Below are positions 1 to 9,024 of a stretch of 45,816 bases of DNA, in pieces. Positions within the stretch are counted from its first letter, which is position 1. Each line of letters starts with the position of its first letter. A program made the position numbers and the translations under genes. Source of the DNA: Anabaena sp. 4-3 (GTDB taxonomy: Bacteria; Cyanobacteriota; Cyanobacteriia; Cyanobacteriales; Nostocaceae); the NCBI RefSeq assembly GCF_001597745.1, contig NZ_LUHJ01000010.1:1-45816 (forward strand), read 5' to 3'. The notes beneath the pieces are model-generated. The model made no database searches and had not been told where the DNA came from. It saw nothing but the letters and a program-made list of their open reading frames with translations.

Positions 1-27
1 GACGGGATACCGGGAGTCGCTGAGAAG

Positions 28-58
28 CCCACACTGTATTGCTTGCAATCAGTGTGGG
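28..58. repeat. Hairpin-forming inverted repeat
   Basis: CCCACACTG (28-36) pairs with CAGTGTGGG (50-58). Inside it ATTGC pairs with GCAAT around a TT turn, leaving one unpaired T. No T-run follows on either strand, so it is more likely a remnant of a small palindromic repeat than a terminator. A related string, GCCCACACTACAAGAG, occurs near 196-211 and resembles the end of the repeats at 2.0 and 26.7 kb. Confidence 0.5.
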
Positions 59-106
59 AGTATGTCACTATATTTTGCACCTTTCCAAACATCCTCTTAG
101 ACAAGA

Positions 107-122
107 GAGGACTAAAGTCCTC
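107..122. repeat. Short perfect inverted repeat GAGGACT/AGTCCTC
   Basis: A 7-bp perfect inverted repeat with a 2-nt centre lies in the noncoding stretch downstream of the oxidoreductase gene. From memory, strings of the type AGGACTAAAGTCCT recur between genes of filamentous cyanobacteria. No function can be read from it. The rest of 1-214 shows no convincing gene. Confidence 0.4.
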
Positions 123-214
123 ACTACGAACTCAAATTGTGTATTAGTCAACTCTTGTGGGATAAGCTCTCTAGTCCGTCCGGTGCAAGCAAAATGCCCA
201 CACTACAAGAGGAA

Positions 215-1282
215 TCATAACCAAGCTCGGTCATACTGCACAGGCCAGTGTTTATCATATCCTAGTTGTTTGGCGGCTAAGTGCGGCCAGTAGGGATTGC
301 GGAGTAGTTCGCGCCCTAAAAGCACTATGTCAGCTACGCCATTGTGAATGATTTTGTCTGCTTGTTCGGGGGAAGTGATCAAGCCAACTGCACCTGTGGG
401 GATATTGGCTTCTTGACGAATATGTTGGGCAAACTGGGTTTGATATCCGGATTTTACTGGTATGTTGATTCCTGGTATAATTCCGCCGGAAGAACAATCA
501 ATTAAGTCTACACCTAGAGATTTAAGTTGTTGACTCAAGGTAATACTTTGTTCAATATCCCAGCCTTTGTCTACCCAATCAGTTGCAGAAATGCGGACAA
601 ACAAAGGGTATGTCTGGGGCCATACTTCTCTAACTGCGGTGACGATTTCTCGTAGTAAACGAGTCCGGTTTTCAAAGCTACCACCGTAATCATCTTGACG
701 TTGGTTTACCAGAGGAGAGAGAAATTGATGCAGTAAGTAACCGTGGGCTGCATGAATTTCGATAATTTTGAAGCCAGCTTGTAGGGAACGTTGGGCGGCT
801 CGAACAAAGGCTTGAATAAGTTGCTGTATTCCTTCTATAGTGAGGGCTTGGGGTACTGGACTGTCTTTATGAAAAGCGATCGCACTACTGGAAACAACAG
901 GCCGCCAACCTTCTTGAGATTCATCTAGGGCTTTTCCGCCTTTACTGGGTTTGGCAGTGCTGGCTTTTCTCCCGGCATGGGCGAGTTGAATGCCAGCAAC
1001 AGCCCCAAAGTTGTGGATTAACCCCACAATTTTGGCTAAATATTCAATGTGTTCATCTGACCAAATTCCCAAATCTTGGGGGGTAATTCGTCCCCGTGGT
1101 TCTACAGCCGCAGCTTCTGTAATGATTAAACCTGCACCACCTACGGCACGAGACGCTAAATGAACCAAGTGCCAGTCGTTAGCAAATCCATTGGTGCTGG
1201 AATATTGACACATGGGTGACATGGCGATGCGATTGCGAAAGGAAACTTCACGAATTTTGAATGGTTCAAATAGGTGTGCCAT
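215..1282 (-). CDS. NADH:flavin oxidoreductase, old yellow enzyme family (YqjM-like)
   Basis: This 355-residue protein is a full-length FMN-dependent TIM-barrel ene-reductase, expected to reduce activated C=C bonds in the cytoplasm with NAD(P)H. The N-terminus carries the OYE phosphate/FMN signature (FRNRIAMSPMCQYS), with the cysteine typical of the thermophilic-like YqjM class. A QLAHAGRKAS segment lies near residue 98 and the substrate-binding HAAHGYLLHQFLSP near residue 178. The C-terminal GLITSPEQA and ADIVLLGRELLRNPYW segments are the usual FMN phosphate-binding part. The length matches the family (about 340-370). The ATG start sits directly before the conserved MAHLFEPF beginning. It is monocistronic, and the physiological substrate cannot be told from sequence. 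Confidence 0.93.
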   Translation of the reverse strand: MAHLFEPFKIREVSFRNRIAMSPMCQYSSTNGFANDWHLVHLASRAVGGAGLIITEAAAVEPRGRITPQDLGIWSDEHIEYLAKIVGLIHNFGAVAGIQLAHAGRKASTAKPSKGGKALDESQEGWRPVVSSSAIAFHKDSPVPQALTIEGIQQLIQAFVRAAQRSLQAGFKIIEIHAAHGYLLHQFLSPLVNQRQDDYGGSFENRTRLLREIVTAVREVWPQTYPLFVRISATDWVDKGWDIEQSITLSQQLKSLGVDLIDCSSGGIIPGINIPVKSGYQTQFAQHIRQEANIPTGAVGLITSPEQADKIIHNGVADIVLLGRELLRNPYWPHLAAKQLGYDKHWPVQYDRAWL

Positions 1283-1480
1283 TGATATTAATTCCTTCTG
1301 TAGTCAGGTGAAAGAACTTAAAGATGGAATTGGCTCTAAACCGCAAGGCGATCGCTATTCCTCAAACCGAACTTGGCTAGTTTACATTAAATTAATTAGC
1401 AATCAGAGTAATCATGCCAAAGTCTATAGATAGGTGAATTACCCCTATCACCAAGCTGATAACTGAAGATTTTCTCAATC

Positions 1481-1687
1481 TCAGATTTTGTTACCTTGTG
1501 CCTCTTTCATCAAGGTTTGGGAATTATCTAGAGATTTAAGTTGATTTTCTGTATAATATGCCCAAATATCATATTTTTCTGGAGTTTTATCACTTATTAT
1601 CTCTAAATCCTCTGGGATTTTAGTATATTGACAAGTTGTATATATTTCTTCACATAAAATTTCTCTTTCAAGTTGTCCAAAAAACAT
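1481..1687 (-). CDS. Small hypothetical protein
   Basis: A 68-residue acidic protein that I do not recognise. The start is well supported: AAGGAG lies 8 nt before the ATG (read on the minus strand just above 1687), one of the better ribosome sites in the window. There is no signal peptide or membrane segment, and its two cysteines (in EILCEEIYTTC) are close together. It stands alone between the oxidoreductase and a long AT-rich spacer. The ribosome site makes it likely to be translated; its role is unknown. Confidence 0.55.
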   Translation of the reverse strand: MFFGQLEREILCEEIYTTCQYTKIPEDLEIISDKTPEKYDIWAYYTENQLKSLDNSQTLMKEAQGNKI

Positions 1688-2428
1688 GATGGCAATCTCC
1701 TTTGCTTTACAATGCTTAACTTTGCATAAAATATTGCAACTATCTCATGCTTGTTTTAATATTTAATTAATAGAATTTTTTAAAGAAACTATATAAATAG
1801 GTTTATGTAAGATGAAGGATTACTCATGATTTATTCTTCATCCTACACGTTTTTACTTATCAATTAAATACTGAAATAATATGCAATGGTTAAGTTTTTT
1901 TAAACAAAAACTTGACTGGAAATCGTTGATTAATCTGTTAAGTCATATCTTGCATCATGTTCAAACAGCGTCGCTCCCTGCACAGCCAACAACGTAAAAA
2001 TAAGGGTTGGAGGCAATATTAAGCAATGCCCACCCTACAACAATGGTGATTAAGCGACTCTTGCAAAATATATGTTTAACCGATATTTTTTTGCTTCATT
2101 CTTACCTGTTTTCTGGGATTCCTCATCACTGACGCACCAAGGGGAAATACCACAGGCTAATCTAAAACTGATTGCTTATATACAGCAGATTGGGGGTAAA
2201 TGAGGTACAAATTTTAGGAATAAAGCCTGATGCTAAGATACTTTCACACCTGTTCCCTGTTCCCTGCTGTATAAATTAGTCTATAGTACATTAATTTGAC
2301 CGATTAACAGTATTTTATAGCAACAAAATATAGAAGTTTATTAAGATTTCCTGAGATTGCTCACTAAACTTAAAAAATAAAGGACAAGAGTTATACTCCT
2401 GTCCTCGATAATCAAAAAAGCAAATGGT
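1688..2428. other. Long AT-rich intergenic stretch
   Basis: About 740 bases without a convincing gene. It holds one copy (1945-2071) of the repeat family whose ends contain ATCTTGCA, and a CCTGTTCCC tandem-like stretch near 2250-2270. The remainder shows short A/T runs and no clear hairpin terminator or ORF with a ribosome site. Confidence 0.6.
1945..2071. repeat. Small inverted-repeat element, ATCTTGCA family, copy 1
   Basis: It starts ATATCTTGCATCA and ends TTGCAAAATAT, the rough inverse of the start. The inner part shares AAGCAATGCCCACCCTACAA with the copy at 26.6 kb, and both begin with AGTCATATCTTGCA. At 127 bp with no coding capacity, it fits a nonautonomous miniature element. Its right end is more decayed than in the other two copies. 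Confidence 0.6.
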
Positions 2429-2632
2429 GTGCCGAATACGTCAGATGCTCCTGATGATATAAAACTTATGTGGTCTGATCTATATAAGATTGTGAGCGAC
2501 CAATGCCGATCATTAGATCGACTGCTTGCTTTCCAGAAGGAGAAGCTATCACATCAAATAAATATACCGCATCCTAGTGAGAATTACGATAATTTTGGCG
2601 AATTATGTCAAAAAAATTCAGTTTTGCTGTAA
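2429..2632 (+). CDS. Possible small protein or gene remnant
   Basis: A 67-codon frame beginning with GTG. Its composition looks protein-like (DDIKLMWSDLYKIVSDQ, then LLAFQKEKL) with charged helical stretches, but no ribosome site is visible and no family is recognised. An ATG 5 nt upstream is in another frame. It could be the surviving end of a larger decayed gene. There is no linkage to the membrane-protein gene that follows some 180 bp later. Confidence 0.25.
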   Translation: MPNTSDAPDDIKLMWSDLYKIVSDQCRSLDRLLAFQKEKLSHQINIPHPSENYDNFGELCQKNSVLL

Positions 2633-2813
2633 GTTCGTGGTGAGACTTGGTAAAAATAGGCGATGGCATCTGATCATCTGACAATTTTAACTATCCAAGC
2701 GGAAAATATCACCTCGCTGCCGTTGTCCGTAAATTTTGTGGTTAAATTGGACATCAAGTATCATGCAAGCTGTTTAACCTAGAAGTAATAGCTTGTACAT
2801 GGGAGATAAAAAC

Positions 2814-3095
2814 ATGAGGATTTGGCTAGCTTGCTTTTTGGTATTGTTTGCCTTAGCAGAACTGTTTGACTGGTTAAAAAAGTTTTCTCTACCGTTACCT
2901 ATTTACATTTTAGGCGGGGCTTTTTTAGCTGTGGCTTCTAATTATGACAAGATTATTGGGTACTATTTTAATGATGCAACAGTTGAGGCATCACTAGAAC
3001 CGTCTCAGCTAGAATCTTATGCGCCTTCTGCTAACCCGGTTTCTTTAACAGCTTCCCAGCCTGTAGAAGATTCTCAACAACAACAGACAGGTTGA
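2814..3095 (+). CDS. Small membrane protein upstream of the CHASE2 kinase
   Basis: The 93-residue product has two likely membrane stretches, MRIWLACFLVLFALAELF and PLPIYILGGAFLAVASNY, followed by a Ser/Pro/Gln-rich soluble tail ending in QQQQTG. I chose the ATG at 2814 because GGGAG sits 8 nt upstream; a TTG at 2793 and an ATG at 2799 are in frame but less well placed. The CHASE2-kinase gene starts 49 nt after its stop, so the two are probably co-transcribed and the protein may sit beside the kinase in the membrane. No named family is recognised. Confidence 0.7.
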   Translation: MRIWLACFLVLFALAELFDWLKKFSLPLPIYILGGAFLAVASNYDKIIGYYFNDATVEASLEPSQLESYAPSANPVSLTASQPVEDSQQQQTG

Positions 3096-3144
3096 GGCTG
3101 TGTTTTTTCACTCTGACTAAAATCCAGGCTATCTCCCCAATGCA

Positions 3145-5364
3145 GTGATTAGTGGAATATTTAATCAACTCCGAACCGCCTTGATCAAAGACAAAGTTTA
3201 CCGTGACACTGGTAGCAATCAAAACTGGTGGCAGATAATTTTAGTCACTAGCCTGGGAGTGAGTGCGGTAATCTGGGGAGTGCGGGAATTGAAATGGTTG
3301 CAGTCGTGGGAGTTGAAAGCTTATGATCAGATGTTGCGATCGCGTCCTGTAGAACCACCTGATCCCCGGATTTTAGTGGTAACAATTACAGAAGAAGATT
3401 TAGCCCCAGAAACATGGCCGCTTTCCGATACCACTATCAACCAACTCTTAGCCAAACTAGAATCTTATCAGCCCCGTGTGATTGGTCTGAATATTTACCG
3501 ACTTCACCAAAACAATTTAGCCAAGGGACTAAAACATCCCCACAAGATTATTGCCACTTGTTTGTTCAGTAGTATGGGCAGGTCAGAAATTTCACCTCCG
3601 CCCAATTTCCCAATGAATAATGTTGGCTATAATGACTTAATTCCTGATAGTGCAGAAGACCAAATCATCCGGCGTGGTTTATTATTTGCTGAGTCCACAG
3701 ACAGCCAATGTACTACACAATTTTCCTTTGCGGCTTTGGTAGCAATTAGCTATCTAGAACAGGCAGGTATTGATGTAGATTTCATCGACCCACACAATTT
3801 TTATCTTGGTAAAACTATCTTTCCCATCTTAACAGCTAATTCCGGTAGCTACGAAGGCTTGAATGCAGCAGGTTATCAAATACTGCTAAATTACCGCCAT
3901 CCTGATCATTTAGCTGCAACTGTTACCCTCACACAAGTTCTCAACAACCAAGTTAACCCCAACTTAGTTAAAGACCGTCTAGTAATTATCGGCACAACAG
4001 CCGCCAGTGTTCACCCTGGTTTATATACGCCCTATAGCGCGGCTGCAAATCAACCAGCAAGAACACCTACTGTTTTTATCCACACACAAATAGCTAGTCA
4101 AATTCTCAGTACAGTATTAGATAGGCGGCCTCTGATTTGGTATTGGCCTGATTGGGTGGAAGCGGTATGGATTTGGGGTTGGTCATTAGTTGGTACTGTT
4201 GTCACATGGCGAGTGCGACATCCTTTATTATTGGTGGTTTTCGGAGGTATAACCCTCACAGGTTTGCTAGGGATATGTGCTGTGATGTTTTTCAAGGCTG
4301 GTTGGTTGCCTGTGATTCCACCAGCTTTAGCTGTAGTCATGAGTGGCGTAAGTGTGATGACTTACACTACATACACAACTCAGCAGCAAGCTAAGTTAAT
4401 CATGCAGCAAGTGGAACAACAACAAGAAGCGATTGAGCAGTTAAATATCTTATTACAAGAAACCACATCCACCGCCGATACTACAGCACTTTATGACCTA
4501 CATTCTCACAATCCGGCTAAGATTTTACCACCAGAAAAAAGCACTGGTAACTTACTTTTGGGTGGACGTTACCAAATGATTAAAGTGATTGGTGCAGGAG
4601 GATTTGGACGCACTTATTTAGCTGAAGATACTCAAAGACCAGGTAATCCTAGTTGTGTGGTGAAACAGTTAATGCCGGCACGCCGGGATGCGAAATTTTT
4701 ACAAGTGGCGCGGCGGTTATTTAATACGGAAGCAGAAATTTTAGAAGTGTTGGGTAAACATCCCCAAATTCCCAGCCTGTTTGCTTATTTTGAAATCGAT
4801 GCAGAATTTTATTTAGTACAAGACTATATTCCTGGTAACACATTAAATGAGGAATTACCACCTACAGCAAATGCTAAGAGTGAAGCTTTTGTGATGGGAA
4901 TGCTCAAAGAAGTATTAGAAATTTTAGCTCATGTACATGAGCGTCGCGTGATTCATCGAGATATTAAACCGACAAATATTATTAGATCCGCAAAAGATAA
5001 TCGATTAGTGTTAATTGATTTTGGTGCAGTAAAATTAATGCAACCACCAAGTAGCGAGGAAACAGAATTAGCTACGGTGGCGATTGGCACGCGGGGATAT
5101 GCACCACCAGAACAATTTGCCGGACATCCGCGTTTAGCTAGTGATATTTATGCTGTGGGGATGATGGGGATTCAAGCACTCACAGGTATATCACCGCAAG
5201 AACTCCAGCCAGATCCAAAAACAGGTAATGTGATGTGGCGACAAACTACAAATGTTAGGCAAGAATTAGCCGAAATTTTAGATAAAATGGTGCGTTATCA
5301 TTTTAGCGATCGCTATCAATCTGCTGCTGCTGTTTTGCGAGATTTAAATCAGATTAATGATTGA
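3145..5364 (+). CDS. CHASE2-domain transmembrane Ser/Thr protein kinase
   Basis: This 739-residue receptor-like kinase has an N-terminal membrane helix (about residues 30-47), a CHASE2 extracytoplasmic sensor (about 50-315), then three closely spaced membrane helices (about 330-415). A Gln-rich coiled stretch (about 415-440) and a Hanks-type kinase domain follow. Kinase landmarks are all present: glycine loop GAGGFG from 483, catalytic Lys507, HRDIKPTN with Asp606, DFG with Asp625, and GTRGYAPPEQ in the activation segment. It should be an active kinase signalling an unknown stimulus across the cytoplasmic membrane. The start is GTG; the next candidates lie inside conserved sequence. It follows a small membrane protein gene by 49 nt and ends in a hairpin terminator. 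Confidence 0.93.
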   Translation: MISGIFNQLRTALIKDKVYRDTGSNQNWWQIILVTSLGVSAVIWGVRELKWLQSWELKAYDQMLRSRPVEPPDPRILVVTITEEDLAPETWPLSDTTINQLLAKLESYQPRVIGLNIYRLHQNNLAKGLKHPHKIIATCLFSSMGRSEISPPPNFPMNNVGYNDLIPDSAEDQIIRRGLLFAESTDSQCTTQFSFAALVAISYLEQAGIDVDFIDPHNFYLGKTIFPILTANSGSYEGLNAAGYQILLNYRHPDHLAATVTLTQVLNNQVNPNLVKDRLVIIGTTAASVHPGLYTPYSAAANQPARTPTVFIHTQIASQILSTVLDRRPLIWYWPDWVEAVWIWGWSLVGTVVTWRVRHPLLLVVFGGITLTGLLGICAVMFFKAGWLPVIPPALAVVMSGVSVMTYTTYTTQQQAKLIMQQVEQQQEAIEQLNILLQETTSTADTTALYDLHSHNPAKILPPEKSTGNLLLGGRYQMIKVIGAGGFGRTYLAEDTQRPGNPSCVVKQLMPARRDAKFLQVARRLFNTEAEILEVLGKHPQIPSLFAYFEIDAEFYLVQDYIPGNTLNEELPPTANAKSEAFVMGMLKEVLEILAHVHERRVIHRDIKPTNIIRSAKDNRLVLIDFGAVKLMQPPSSEETELATVAIGTRGYAPPEQFAGHPRLASDIYAVGMMGIQALTGISPQELQPDPKTGNVMWRQTTNVRQELAEILDKMVRYHFSDRYQSAAAVLRDLNQIND

Positions 5365-5374
5365 ATATATAAAT

Positions 5375-5395
5375 AATATCCCCGGATATTTTTTT
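5375..5395 (+). terminator. Rho-independent terminator after the CHASE2 kinase
   Basis: AATATC, loop CCCG, GATATT, running into a series of seven Ts. It lies about 10 nt after the kinase stop codon. The stem is short and AT-rich, but position and T-run fit a terminator. Confidence 0.6.
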
Positions 5396-5495
5396 AAATA
5401 AATGATTAGATTAATAGGTTTTGTCCAAAAAGTATAGTATGTTTGCAAAACTATTCCGGTAGACTAGATTAGTCGAGCATTAATCAAAATTAGGC

Positions 5496-6524
5496 ATGAA
5501 TCTGGGGCAAAAAACTGCAATTGAAGGGATATATGAAGTTTGTATTGGTGTTCCCGATGCGATTTTTGCAATTCAATACTGGGAACAATTTGGCTATCGT
5601 ATTGGTCAAATGGGGGAACTATCCCCTAGTGCAGCCTATCAATTGTATGGCGTGAATTCAGGTTTACGCTCGATTCGCCTATACCACCAAAATGCAGATC
5701 ATGGTTTGATTCGGTTGATGGTGTGGCAAAATCCTACAAATCCAGGGTTAGGGTTAACCTCGATGAAAGTTAAGGGTAATCGCTGGGCGACTACTTTAAC
5801 AGCTGATATCTTAACTATGTTAAATCATGCAGAGGAAGCAAAAGCCGCAGGTCGGGCTATTCGCTACAGCTATCCTTACTGGGAAGTCATCTACCAAAAA
5901 GAGAATAAAAGCCGCCCTTTTATCGATCCGATGCTGGGAGTGCGAGAAATGCTGCTATTGCAACCATTGACTCGACAGGTTTTGTTTCAAAGGTTTGGCT
6001 ATACTTTACCCGATTACGGAAAAATTAACCACGGTTGCGCTTTCCAGACTAGCCAGTTTACCCACATGGGGATTATTGTTCAAGATGACAGCAAGGAAAG
6101 CCTGAAATTTTATGAAGATGTTTTGGGTTTGTTGCGGGTGCGTGATGATGTGGAGACTAGCTATGAGTCTTCTCTAGCGGGTAGAGATATGTTTGATTTA
6201 CAACCAGGGGAAAAGTTTATTGTCACTACCTTTGATGATCCCCGTTCCTCTCAGGATGACTTGATGGCGGCGCGTAGTGGTAGGTTGTATGTGATTCGCT
6301 TTCCCAATGCGATGAATTTAGATTCACGGTTTGAAGCAGCGCAACCGGGTAGTTTGGGGATGTCACTATATACTTACCGGGTGCGGGGAATAGAAACATA
6401 TTGCGATCGCATCAAGGCGAGTCCAGTATTAAAATTTACCAACATTGTCGAAAATGAGTTTCGTGAGAAAAGTTTCTCCTTCGTTGCACCTGATGGCTAC
6501 TTCTGGAATTTGGTGGCAGGTTAG
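5496..6524 (+). CDS. VOC-fold (glyoxalase/dioxygenase-like) protein
   Basis: The 342-residue protein has two vicinal-oxygen-chelate-like halves. The first (about residues 10-150) opens with YEVCIGVPDAIFAIQYWEQFGY. The second (about 185-340) includes FTHMGIIVQDDSKESLKFYEDVLGL and ends FSFVAPDGYFWNLV, the usual last strand of the fold. In characterised relatives the paired modules bind a metal and a small substrate; here the His in THMG and late acidic residues are candidate ligands, but a full metal triad could not be confirmed. It begins with ATG 131 nt after the kinase stop, beyond a terminator, so it is probably a separate unit. The reaction is unknown. Confidence 0.75.
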   Translation: MNLGQKTAIEGIYEVCIGVPDAIFAIQYWEQFGYRIGQMGELSPSAAYQLYGVNSGLRSIRLYHQNADHGLIRLMVWQNPTNPGLGLTSMKVKGNRWATTLTADILTMLNHAEEAKAAGRAIRYSYPYWEVIYQKENKSRPFIDPMLGVREMLLLQPLTRQVLFQRFGYTLPDYGKINHGCAFQTSQFTHMGIIVQDDSKESLKFYEDVLGLLRVRDDVETSYESSLAGRDMFDLQPGEKFIVTTFDDPRSSQDDLMAARSGRLYVIRFPNAMNLDSRFEAAQPGSLGMSLYTYRVRGIETYCDRIKASPVLKFTNIVENEFREKSFSFVAPDGYFWNLVAG

Positions 6525-6526
6525 AG

Positions 6527-6546
6527 ACTGGGGATTGGGGATTGGG
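6527..6546. repeat. Heptanucleotide tandem repeat, ATTGGGG type
   Basis: About three units of ACTGGGG/ATTGGGG follow the stop codon of the VOC gene. This is the CCCCRAT-type short tandem repeat known from Nostocales. A looser stretch of TCCC/CTCCC strings follows at 6590-6640. Confidence 0.7.
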
Positions 6547-6696
6547 AAAGAGAAAGAATTGGGACTCTTTGCAGGGGGAAAAGGGGAAATTCCTCTCCCC
6601 CTTGCTCCCTGCTCCCCTGCTCCCTATTCCCCACTCCCTTACCTGAACAATGCCGAAACGATGGTTTGCCTTGATTTTATTTTGTTTACCTTGTGT

Positions 6697-7089
6697 TTAA
6701 AATTTAGTCACTGTGAGTTTTAACCCAGAATCAAGCCGGGGTACTTTGAGATAGTCTACTGGTTCAGTGCGTTGCGGAATTTGTGCATTTGCCGCCTGTT
6801 GACATTTCTTTAAAATGGCATCAGGATTTTCTAGGAATTCCAATGGATTAATGTTCCGACATCCTTGTTCTTGTACTACTAAAATTGAACTGGCAGTATC
6901 TTGTAGATGATTACTTTGGTCGATAGCGTTTTTCCAGGTACTATCTATCGTTACGGCTTCTGTGAACAAAGCCGCAGCTTGATGAGGTTCGCCTAAGATT
7001 TTTAGCGGTTTTTCTGGATTAGCATAGGCACTTTGGTTGAGGGCGATCGCACATAAGACAATCGCTAAATTTATAGAATAGTATTTCAT
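6697..7089 (-). CDS. Secreted/periplasmic hypothetical protein
   Basis: The 130-residue product starts with a clear signal peptide (MKYYSINLAIVLCAIALNQS) and probable cleavage after AYA, near residue 23. The mature part is small and mixed-charge, with two cysteines (QGCRN and KKCQQ) that could form a disulfide outside the cytoplasm. It ends with KLTVTKF. No domain is recognised. It is convergent with the VOC gene and divergent from the secreted protein gene at 7457, so the 367-bp spacer between them probably holds both promoters. Confidence 0.7.
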   Translation of the reverse strand: MKYYSINLAIVLCAIALNQSAYANPEKPLKILGEPHQAAALFTEAVTIDSTWKNAIDQSNHLQDTASSILVVQEQGCRNINPLEFLENPDAILKKCQQAANAQIPQRTEPVDYLKVPRLDSGLKLTVTKF

Positions 7090-7456
7090 AGTTACATCAC
7101 TCTAAAAATAACAATTTGTTAGCAGTATAAACTTGACAATATTCATTGTCTTCCTGATTGTAATTAAGATAGTTCTAGCAAAAATACTTGTATAAATCTA
7201 GCTTGTTAATTAAACTCAACAAACTCTTGATACAGTTACTCAATATCAGTATCACCAATTTACATCCAGCTAGATGCTGATGATTGGGTTCAGTAGTCAG
7301 AAGTAATGAGATACTAAAGCAGAAGGTATAGTTTTAACTTCCAACTTTTTTCATCAGCAATTATCAACCCAACCATAGATTTATCGTCATGCGAAAGTCA
7401 TACCGGAGGGCAGGAAGAATTAGTTGAATATGTACAAGTAACTGAGGGAAAAAATT
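7090..7456. other. Divergent intergenic region
   Basis: About 367 bases separate two divergent genes for exported proteins. It should contain their promoters, but I see no well-spaced -35/-10 pair, no dyad operator and no repeat element. TTGACA at 7133-7138 has no good -10 partner. Confidence 0.4.
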
Positions 7457-8089
7457 GTGTTCATGAGAATTTGGGCTGTGACAATTGTACTAACTTCTTC
7501 TTTACTGATGTCTGGGGTGATTCATACCTCAGCCCTAGCCAACAATGCTAAAACATCTTCTCAATCAATATCTCAGCCTCAGCCAAACAATAGTACAAAT
7601 ATTTCTGTGACTAAAGCTGAGTTTGGGGTGGCAAAAGTTGACTCTCAAGGCAAAATAACCTTCATCCCAACTATGAAAGTACCACTAGAAAAAGGTAAAA
7701 AATACGGTTGGCGAATTCAACTTCAAAATGTTAAGGGTGAAGTGACATGGCGCGAAGTTCTCAGCTTGCCAAAACCCCCAGAAACCTGGGCTACAGATAA
7801 CGGCGAAAACTTTACTCTCTCGTCAGATGGCACTGAAGCCATATCAAAACGTACACAACTACCCAAAGATGGCGTAATTGAAAATTTTTGGGCGATCGCA
7901 CCCGGAGATCCACCAGGTAAGCATAAAATACAAGTCTATATTGAAGACCGTTTGATTGCTAATTTTGAGTTTGAAGTTGTAGCGCAACAACAGCAGAAGC
8001 TAAATAACAGCCCGTTGCGAAGCCAGTCGCCTAGGCAGCGTTCCCAACTTGAGCCAACTGGCGTTGGTGGACAGAAGTCCAGAATTTAG
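7457..8089 (+). CDS. Secreted hypothetical protein
   Basis: The 210-residue protein has a signal peptide (IWAVTIVLTSSLLMSG) and likely cleavage after SALA. A short Ser/Gln/Asn linker and a compact beta-rich domain of about 120 residues follow. That domain runs from KAEFGVAKVDSQGKITFIPT to HKIQVYIEDRLIANFEFEVV, which resembles an immunoglobulin-like or accessory fold, but no family is recognised. The tail is Gln/Ser/Arg-rich and low-complexity. GTG at 7457 was kept because GAGGG lies 8 nt upstream; an in-frame ATG at 7463 would be 14 nt away. A strong terminator follows. Confidence 0.7.
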   Translation: MFMRIWAVTIVLTSSLLMSGVIHTSALANNAKTSSQSISQPQPNNSTNISVTKAEFGVAKVDSQGKITFIPTMKVPLEKGKKYGWRIQLQNVKGEVTWREVLSLPKPPETWATDNGENFTLSSDGTEAISKRTQLPKDGVIENFWAIAPGDPPGKHKIQVYIEDRLIANFEFEVVAQQQQKLNNSPLRSQSPRQRSQLEPTGVGGQKSRI

Positions 8090-8117
8090 AAAAATAAATT
8101 ATCAAGACAAAACTATC

Positions 8118-8148
8118 AACCCGGTTTCTGCAAAAAAACCGGGTTTTT
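8118..8148 (+). terminator. Rho-independent terminator
   Basis: A perfect 10-bp stem AACCCGGTTT / AAACCGGGTT with an 8-nt loop and a T5 tail, 29 nt after the stop codon of the secreted protein gene. It is the clearest terminator in the window. Confidence 0.9.
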
Positions 8149-8454
8149 ACTCCTAAATACCTTAACTACAAATTAATTTGAAGTTTTACCGACGTAAACA
8201 ATAGCGAGCAGTCTAAAATTATCGTATGTAATTTATCATCTCATTTTTTTGCATAAATACTTGAATACATCTCATATAAATCAAAAATTATCTTTGGTTA
8301 ACTAGCTTTCAAAGTAACAAGCTGAACCGTTAAATATAACTGTGACAGTAATTATCTATCTCATCTTTCATCCTTGAGTTAGATAGCATTAAACTCTCAA
8401 AGATTTAAGGTCGGTAATAGATAAGATTAATTTTGTGGCAGGAATATATTAACA
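8149..8454. other. Upstream region of the PRC-barrel gene
   Basis: About 300 AT-rich bases (with 8090-8117 just before the terminator) and no ORF with a ribosome site. No inverted repeat or promoter stands out, apart from general A/T runs. Confidence 0.4.
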
Positions 8455-8964
8455 ATGGCTTTGTACAAACTTGATGAATATTATCCCGACTACAGTACCG
8501 ACCTGTTTGATGGTTATGACATCAAAACTTTTGATGTTTATGCTGAAAACGACAAAGTTGGTTCTGTACAGAACGTTTTAGTTGATGAAACTGATGGTAG
8601 TTTCCGTTATTTCATCATAGATACAGGTTTCTGGGTATTTGGTAAAAAAGTATTGCTTCCCGTAGGTTTAGCTCGCCTAGATTATAATACTCGACACGTT
8701 TATGTACCTGGTTTGACTAAACAACAAGTAGAGGATTTGCCAGAGTTTAGCGAGGATTTAGCAATCGATAGAGAGTATGAAGAAAGAGTCAGAGGTGTGT
8801 ATCGTCCCACCCTGACAACAGTACCTCCATCACCGTTTGAATATGATATTGCTACCTATAACTATCGGCAAGAACCTTACTTTTACGATATCACTGATCC
8901 CCGACTCAGGAGCTATCAACAACGCCTCATAGATAGAAGAGGTCGTCCTACCGTGGGAGTATGA
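8455..8964 (+). CDS. PRC-barrel domain protein
   Basis: The 169-residue soluble protein has a PRC-barrel at about residues 22-95. Signs are the IKTFDVYAENDKVGSVQNVLVDE opening, the FRYFIIDTG strand and KKVLLPVGLARLD. PRC barrels are small beta-barrel adaptor domains seen in photosynthetic reaction-centre H subunits and RimM. The C-terminal 70 residues are rich in Tyr, Pro and Arg and carry no known domain. In cyanobacteria such proteins are often linked to stress responses, but no role can be assigned here. The ATG start follows CAGGAA about 11 nt upstream. It appears monocistronic. Confidence 0.85.
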   Translation: MALYKLDEYYPDYSTDLFDGYDIKTFDVYAENDKVGSVQNVLVDETDGSFRYFIIDTGFWVFGKKVLLPVGLARLDYNTRHVYVPGLTKQQVEDLPEFSEDLAIDREYEERVRGVYRPTLTTVPPSPFEYDIATYNYRQEPYFYDITDPRLRSYQQRLIDRRGRPTVGV

Positions 8965-9001
8965 TTAAGACTCTGTATCTGTCAAAAGTGAAATTTATTG
9001 T

Positions 9002-9024
9002 AGAGATGTAGAAACTACATCTCT
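9002..9024. repeat. Perfect hairpin AGAGATGTAG/CTACATCTCT
   Basis: A 10-bp perfect stem with an AAA loop, 37 nt after the PRC-barrel stop. It lacks a T-run. It resembles the GTAGAGAC palindrome at 26.8 kb and may be a small dispersed palindrome that also ends transcripts. Confidence 0.55.

Noticed and set aside
39-293. 84-codon plus-strand frame at the window start
   Set aside because: It runs through the hairpin repeats and into the antisense of the oxidoreductase gene, has no ribosome site and no protein-like pattern.
7133-7165. TTGACA as a -35 box for the secreted protein gene
   Set aside because: No acceptable -10 element lies 16-18 nt downstream.
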